A stretch of DNA of 10,059 nt from Deltaproteobacteria bacterium (GTDB lineage: Bacteria; Myxococcota_A; Polyangia; JAAYKL01). Location: contig JAABTR010000039.1 in the NCBI GenBank assembly GCA_011389755.1, positions 1 through 10,059 on the forward strand, read 5' to 3'. Below the pieces are notes generated by a model that was given only the letters and a program-made list of their open reading frames with translations, made no database searches and was not told the DNA's origin. The first letter of the stretch is position 1. Each line of letters begins with the position of its first letter. The position numbers and the translations under genes are program-made. Positions 6,575 to 10,059 of this stretch are shown here, piece by piece.

Positions 6575-7216
6575 TCAACCGGCCCCGCCGCGCTGCACCG
6601 ACCAAGCGGCCGGGTCTTCGCGCCAAGACGCGAGGACGCGCTTGGACTGCGCGTCCAGGGACCCCATGGCAAGCGCCGCGTCCAAGAGGCTCGAAAAATC
6701 GGTCAAGGTGTCGCACGGGATCTTCGCTTCTGAGAAGCGCCCGCTCGCCTTGTCCAGGCCGTAGGTGAAAATGGCGGCCACGCCCAAAAGATCGCCCCCC
6801 GCGTCGATGACGCCCTGTGCGGCCTCGATGGAGCTGCCGCCGGTGGATATCAGATCTTCGATGAGCACGACTTTCGCCCCTTTGTCGAGACGCCCCTCGA
6901 TGCGGTTCTGCTTGCCGTGGCCCTTGGCGGCGCCGCGCACATAGATCATCGGCAGCTCCAGCCTCTGGGCGAGCCACGCCGCGTGGGGGATACCCGCCGT
7001 AGCGGTCCCGGCGATGACCTCGGGCTTCCAGCCCCTCGCCTCGATGAGACGCGCAAAGCCTTCCGAGACCGCGCGCCGGTGACTTGGATAGGACATCAGG
7101 AGCCGGTTGTCGCAGTAAATGGGTGATTTTCGCCCCGACGCCCATGTGAAAGGCGGATCGGCGCTCAAGCTCACAGCTTGGATTTCCAGCAGGATCTTGG
7201 CGATATCGGATTTCAT
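6575..7216 (-). CDS. pyrE: orotate phosphoribosyltransferase
   Basis: PyrE joins orotate to PRPP to make orotidine monophosphate, the fifth step of pyrimidine synthesis. The 213-aa product has FTWASGRKSPIYCDNRLLMS (23-42), VIAGTATAGIPHAAWLAQ (67-84), the mobile catalytic loop YVRGAAKGHGKQNRIEG (92-108) and the PRPP-binding motif VVLIEDLISTGGS (116-128). ATG 7216 is preceded by GAGGAG at 7 nt, which fixes the start although the frame stays open further upstream. It lies 58 nt after lgt, the only sizeable gap on its 5' side, and is followed at 4 nt by udk. A possible weak terminator at the lgt end may mean pyrE-udk is partly independent. Confidence 0.97.
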   Translation of the reverse strand: MKSDIAKILLEIQAVSLSADPPFTWASGRKSPIYCDNRLLMSYPSHRRAVSEGFARLIEARGWKPEVIAGTATAGIPHAAWLAQRLELPMIYVRGAAKGHGKQNRIEGRLDKGAKVVLIEDLISTGGSSIEAAQGVIDAGGDLLGVAAIFTYGLDKASGRFSEAKIPCDTLTDFSSLLDAALAMGSLDAQSKRVLASWREDPAAWSVQRGGAG

Positions 7217-7265
7217 CAAACAGCTCCTCGTGCCTTCTAGATTTTTTAACCCCCCGGTTTCTAAC

Positions 7266-7299
7266 AAAAAAACCTCATGGCCCGACGTGCCGGTCGGCC
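7266..7299 (-). terminator. possible weak intrinsic terminator or attenuator at the end of lgt
   Basis: On the minus strand a GC-rich inverted repeat, GGCCGAC (7299-7293), loop CGGCAC, GTCGGGCC (7286-7279, with one bulged G), is followed after 6 nt by seven T residues (7272-7266). The stem lies in the last codons of lgt and the T-run begins 2 nt after its stop codon. The 6-nt gap between stem and T-run makes it suboptimal. Confidence 0.38.
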
Positions 7300-8273
7300 C
7301 CTGCTCGTCTGTTCTCCCACGCCTCCATCTCGAGCCTCGCGGCCTTGGCGCGGCGGGAAAAGACGCGCCACACATAGGCGCAAACCACCAGAAACGCAAG
7401 GGCGATGATCTGGCTCGTGGTGAGCCCGCCGAGCTCGCCGCGCTCGTCCCGCCGGATGAACTCGACCGAGAAGCGGAACACAGCATACATTCCCGACGCG
7501 ATGCAAAAGACCTGTCCGTCGAAGCGCTTGCGGGGCATCAGCCAAAAATAGGCCGCGGCCGCGATGAGCAACCCGGCCAGTGACGAGTAGACCTGAGTCC
7601 AGTGGACCGAGAGAGACTCGAGGCGGTAAGACGACAAGAGCCCCTCCTCCCAGTGATGCCGCGACGCAGGTGATCCTGCCGGAAAGATGACGCCAGCGGC
7701 GTGGCCCGTGCGACACCCGAAGCAGCACCCGGCCAAGGCGCAGCCCATGCGCCCCCACGCGAGCCCCAGCATGAGGACCCACGCGCCCAGGTCGACGATC
7801 TTGCCCACAGGGAGCGTGTGCTTGCGGATGAACCGCACCGCGAAGAGCGCCGCTGCCACAAACCCGCCGTAGAACGCGTAACCGCCGGCGAACAGGTCGG
7901 CCCAGGCGAAACAGTTCTTCTCTACCGGGTGGCAGACCCCGGCCGCGACGTCCCACGCGCCGCGCAGGGCGCGGCACTCCCGCTCGTCTATTTTCCAATC
8001 GACCTGCGACGGATCCACGCAGACGTTGACGTAGTCCCAAAAGTGGCCGTCGGCGACGAGGTGCAAGGCGCGAGACCCCAAAAGCCCCCAGATAGCCATC
8101 CAGACCACCAGCTCGAGCATCAGCCAGGGTTCGACCCGATTGCGCCTGGCCCAGCTGACGAAGAGCACCGCGCCGAAGATGAACCCCAGGGCCACCATGG
8201 TGAAGTAAGAGGGCAAGCCCAGGGTGCCGAAGTAGTCAGTGCCGGTTTTCCACTCGAACAAACGGGGGTTCAT
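7275..8273 (-). CDS. lgt: phosphatidylglycerol:prolipoprotein diacylglyceryl transferase
   Basis: Lgt transfers diacylglycerol from phosphatidylglycerol to the lipobox cysteine of prolipoproteins in the inner membrane. The 332-aa protein has about seven hydrophobic segments and the Lgt signature in its cysteine form, GRMGCALAGCCFG (174-186), where R175 corresponds to the essential arginine. It also has GGYAFYGG (130-137), SVHWTQVY (222-229) in place of the common HPTQLYE, and RFSVEFIRRDERG (267-279). An inserted stretch of about 50 residues (80-128) holds four cysteines, C85, C100, C114 and C121, and probably faces the periplasm. ATG 8273 has AGGA 9 nt upstream. The C-terminal tail is charged. 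The gene follows the secreted-protein gene by 63 nt. Confidence 0.95.
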   Translation of the reverse strand: MNPRLFEWKTGTDYFGTLGLPSYFTMVALGFIFGAVLFVSWARRNRVEPWLMLELVVWMAIWGLLGSRALHLVADGHFWDYVNVCVDPSQVDWKIDERECRALRGAWDVAAGVCHPVEKNCFAWADLFAGGYAFYGGFVAAALFAVRFIRKHTLPVGKIVDLGAWVLMLGLAWGRMGCALAGCCFGCRTGHAAGVIFPAGSPASRHHWEEGLLSSYRLESLSVHWTQVYSSLAGLLIAAAAYFWLMPRKRFDGQVFCIASGMYAVFRFSVEFIRRDERGELGGLTTSQIIALAFLVVCAYVWRVFSRRAKAARLEMEAWENRRAGADRHVGP

Positions 8274-8336
8274 GGCGACATCCTAGCACGGCCCCCGGCC
8301 GAGCGACAGACCGGGCGAACGAAGGGCAAAAGTGCG
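8274..8336. other. short intergenic gap between the secreted-protein gene and lgt
   Basis: These 63 bp are the longest non-coding stretch within rnc-secreted protein-lgt. On the minus strand they carry a CCCGG/CCGGG inverted repeat and, near lgt, the ribosome binding site AGGA. I see no T-run and no convincing promoter, so readthrough into lgt is likely. Confidence 0.4.
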
Positions 8337-8759
8337 CTAACGGCAGTGGTCGATGATGTACACATCGAGGCGTTCCCTGGAGGCGATGGCCTCGAGCAGG
8401 TTTAGCTCCCGCTTCACGATCCTGTGATGGTGGCGGTAGCGCTCCATATTTCCCCGGCTCGCAAAATAAAAACTGCGCTCGATGTTCTCGAGGACGAGAA
8501 GAAAGTGGGGGTGGATGAGCGCGTAATCGACAGGCGGGGTCATCCGCTCGGCCTCGGAGGCATTTTTTTCGGCCATGGCGTGCGCGTAGCCCACGAGCCC
8601 CTTGTCGCCCAGGTGCCGGCGCACGTGATCGGTCGTCCTGGTCGCGAGATCCAGCATGAGCTTGAATCTATTGTGGTACTCCAGCTTGCTCTCGGCGACG
8701 GCGGCGCCAGTCGCAAAAACGGTGAGCAGGGCTGCTATGACGACAGCGGCTCGTCCCAT
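8337..8759 (-). CDS. small secreted (periplasmic) protein of unknown function
   Basis: I do not recognise this 140-aa protein. It begins with a clear Sec signal peptide: a short n-region MGR, the hydrophobic core AAVVIAALLTVFATGAA, and a likely cleavage site AVA-ES after residue 22. The mature part, about 118 aa, is rich in His, Arg, Glu and Leu, looks mainly helical (KLMLDLATRTTDHVRRHLGD, KRELNLLEAIASRERLD), and has a His-rich patch RYRHHHRIVKREL near residue 110. Its only cysteine is the penultimate residue. The start is firm: GGAGGTGA lies 5 nt upstream, within the 3' end of rnc, and the two genes overlap by 25 nt, so translation is probably coupled to RNase III. No lipobox is present, so it is not an Lgt substrate. 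Confidence 0.85.
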   Translation of the reverse strand: MGRAAVVIAALLTVFATGAAVAESKLEYHNRFKLMLDLATRTTDHVRRHLGDKGLVGYAHAMAEKNASEAERMTPPVDYALIHPHFLLVLENIERSFYFASRGNMERYRHHHRIVKRELNLLEAIASRERLDVYIIDHCR

Positions 8760-9484
8760 CGGGTCACCTCCTCGATCGCTCTTCGCGCGGCTTCTTTCTC
8801 CGCTTCCTTTTTGCTCGAACCCCGACCTCGAGAGACAGTTCGGTCTCCGGAGGTTATCTCCACCTCAAAGACCTTCGCGTGATCGGGGCCTTCCTGCGCC
8901 ACGACGCGGTACTCGGGCATCTTGCCCAAAGCCTGCAGCGCCTCTTGAAGCACCGTCTTCGGATCTCCGGGGGCGCCGTCATTCACAGCGGTGTCCACGT
9001 CGTCACCGAACCACGCCAAAATCACCTGCCGCGCCTCCTCGTAACCGCCGTCCAAATAGACGGCGCCGATGACAGCCTCGACCGCATCGGCCAGGGTGGA
9101 CGGGCGCCTGCGGCCCAGGGTCTTCTCCTCGCCCTTGCCCAGCCTCAAGGCTTCGCCCAAATCGACCCGCAGCGCCAGCTGCGCCAACGCGGCCTCGCTC
9201 ACCAAGCTGGCCCGCAGCGGCGTCAGCCGACCTTCAGAGACGCCGGGACACCTGCCCATCAGGGTCTCGGCGATGGCGAGCCCCAGCACGGCGTCTCCCA
9301 AAAACTCCAGCCGCTGGTTGTCCTCTTTGAGTCCGGGCTGCTCGTTCGTAAACGAACGATGCGTCAGCGCGAGCGTCAAGAGGGCACGGTCGCGAAACTC
9401 GTAGACGAGCTCCTCTTCGATTCTCGCGAGACCATCGTCATCCCGCGGCCCGCCCGCCGCATCTTCTCGACAATTCGTTTCCAA
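8735..9484 (-). CDS. rnc: ribonuclease III
   Basis: RNase III cuts double-stranded RNA, including rRNA precursors. From TTG 9484 it is 249 aa. The catalytic domain has ALTHRSFTNE (39-48), the signature NQRLEFLGDAVLGL (56-69) with the metal-binding Asp64, and LADAVEAVIGAVYLDGGYEE (131-150) with the second acidic pair D133/E136. The double-stranded RNA-binding domain runs from DPKTVLQEALQALGKMPEYR (174-193) to GSSKKEAEKEAARRAI (222-237). The start is inferred: AAGGA lies 7 nt upstream of the TTG, no ATG or GTG lies between it and the conserved domain, and the frame beyond it shows no similarity. The first 20 residues are acidic and variable. Its last 25 nt overlap the next gene. Confidence 0.97.
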   Translation of the reverse strand: METNCREDAAGGPRDDDGLARIEEELVYEFRDRALLTLALTHRSFTNEQPGLKEDNQRLEFLGDAVLGLAIAETLMGRCPGVSEGRLTPLRASLVSEAALAQLALRVDLGEALRLGKGEEKTLGRRRPSTLADAVEAVIGAVYLDGGYEEARQVILAWFGDDVDTAVNDGAPGDPKTVLQEALQALGKMPEYRVVAQEGPDHAKVFEVEITSGDRTVSRGRGSSKKEAEKEAARRAIEEVTRWDEPLSS

Positions 9485-9601
9485 ATTCTTATCCTTCGCC
9501 CGGATCTCGGACAAGCCGAGCCTTCGGGGTGTGTTTGCTTTGAAGCCGGCGTGTTTACACCCTCGAGTGTTTCTTCTACATAAATCGCCGAGGTAATGAC
9601 A
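9485..9601. other. divergent intergenic region between rnc and the VKOR gene
   Basis: These 117 bp separate the two divergent genes and must carry signals for both. On the minus strand a perfect 5-bp hairpin, CTCGG-CTTGT-CCGAG (9520-9506), lies just before the rnc ribosome binding site. On the plus strand there is a candidate promoter. An ACAC/GTGT inverted repeat (9557-9570) lies in its spacer. I see no clear -10/-35 pair for rnc. Confidence 0.45.
9554..9584 (+). promoter_or_regulatory. possible promoter of the VKOR gene
   Basis: TTTACA (9554-9559) matches the -35 consensus at five of six positions. Downstream the AT-rich stretch TACATAAAT offers TACATA at 17 nt spacing or CATAAA at 19 nt as a -10. 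The start codon at 9602 would lie only about 10-15 nt after transcription begins. Confidence 0.33.
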
Positions 9602-10059
9602 ATGCCCAGCCGACCGAAAACCGCCAGAACCTTCGAAAACGACTCGAAATCCCGTTTGCTCTTGGTGCTCGTCGCGCTTTTTAGCCTGATCGGCGCGTCG
9701 GTCTCCCTGGAGCTGACCCGCATCCACTACCTAACCCACACCGATCCGTATTTCCAGTCCATCTGCTCGGTCACTAAAGCCATCGACTGCCAGGAGGTGG
9801 CCCGATCCTCCTACTCGGTCTTTGGGGGCCTGCCCATCTCGATCTGGGCGCTCATCGGCTACCTCTTCGTCGGCACCGTCGCCCTGTGGGGACACAGCTC
9901 AAAGCGGCTCGCGCCCACCTTTGGCGCGGGGCTGCTCGTCTGCTCGACCATCGGAGCTGTGGGCGTCTCGACTGTCTTGGCTTGGATATCCGCCACCAGA
10001 ATCGAATCGGTGTGTCTTTTTTGTGCCTCTTTGTACGTCGTCAATCTCGTCCTCTTCGG
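9602..10059 (+). CDS. VKOR-family thiol-disulfide oxidoreductase, N-terminal part (cut by window edge)
   Basis: Bacterial VKOR homologues reoxidise periplasmic thioredoxin-like proteins and pass electrons to quinone, replacing DsbB. The 152 codons present show a first membrane helix (LLLVLVALFSLIGASVSL, 19-36), then a periplasmic loop with C55 and C63 in the VKOR spacing C-x7-C, Ser69 and the downstream YSVFGGLPISIWALIGY (71-87). Two more helices follow, then the active-site CxxC, VCLFC (C138, C141), leading into the fourth helix. All four redox cysteines are thus present. I chose ATG 9602 over ATG 9596 because GAGG is 8 nt from the former and only 2 nt from the latter. No stop is reached, so a fused thioredoxin-like domain, common in this family, cannot be excluded. 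Confidence 0.9.
   Translation, partial: MPSRPKTARTFENDSKSRLLLVLVALFSLIGASVSLELTRIHYLTHTDPYFQSICSVTKAIDCQEVARSSYSVFGGLPISIWALIGYLFVGTVALWGHSSKRLAPTFGAGLLVCSTIGAVGVSTVLAWISATRIESVCLFCASLYVVNLVLF

Overview
The window is a densely packed, GC-rich piece of core bacterial chromosome. The layout rpmH-rnpA-yidD-yidC-jag-mnmE, an Lgt of the GRxGCxxxGCCxG type, a VKOR-type thiol oxidase and frequent TTG/GTG starts suggest a Gram-negative bacterium of the old Deltaproteobacteria (Myxococcota/Bradymonadales-like). That placement is inference from gene order and protein style, not from a search. No mobile element, CRISPR array, tRNA or rRNA was seen.

Region 1 (1-889, minus strand): the first 129 codons of an AGCS-family sodium:amino-acid symporter run off the left edge. 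Upstream of it lies a small Arg/Glu-rich coiled-coil protein that probably starts at a CTG codon behind a strong ribosome binding site.

Region 2 (1102-5917, plus strand): one tightly packed operon, rpmH (ribosomal protein L34), rnpA (RNase P protein), yidD, yidC (membrane insertase), jag/khpB (KH-R3H RNA-binding protein), an unrecognised 73-aa protein, and mnmE (tRNA U34-modifying GTPase). From rnpA to mnmE the junctions overlap or nearly touch (TAATG, TAGATG, TAATATG, TGATG, GTGA). The theme is translation, tRNA maturation and membrane protein insertion.

Region 3 (9484 to 5920, minus strand): rnc (RNase III), a small secreted protein of unknown function whose start lies inside rnc, lgt (lipoprotein diacylglyceryl transferase), pyrE and udk. 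The first three genes look like one unit. A possible weak terminator at the end of lgt may separate or attenuate pyrE-udk, which both feed UMP synthesis (de novo and salvage). mnmE and udk converge with only 2 nt between their stop codons.

Region 4 (9485-10059): a 117-bp divergent intergenic region, then the first 152 codons of a VKOR-family disulfide-forming membrane protein on the plus strand, cut by the right edge.

Most of the window is ordinary housekeeping. The points that merit a second look are the orphan 73-aa gene between jag and mnmE, the CTG-start coiled-coil gene, the secreted protein nested behind rnc, and the four-cysteine exported loop in Lgt close to a VKOR gene.
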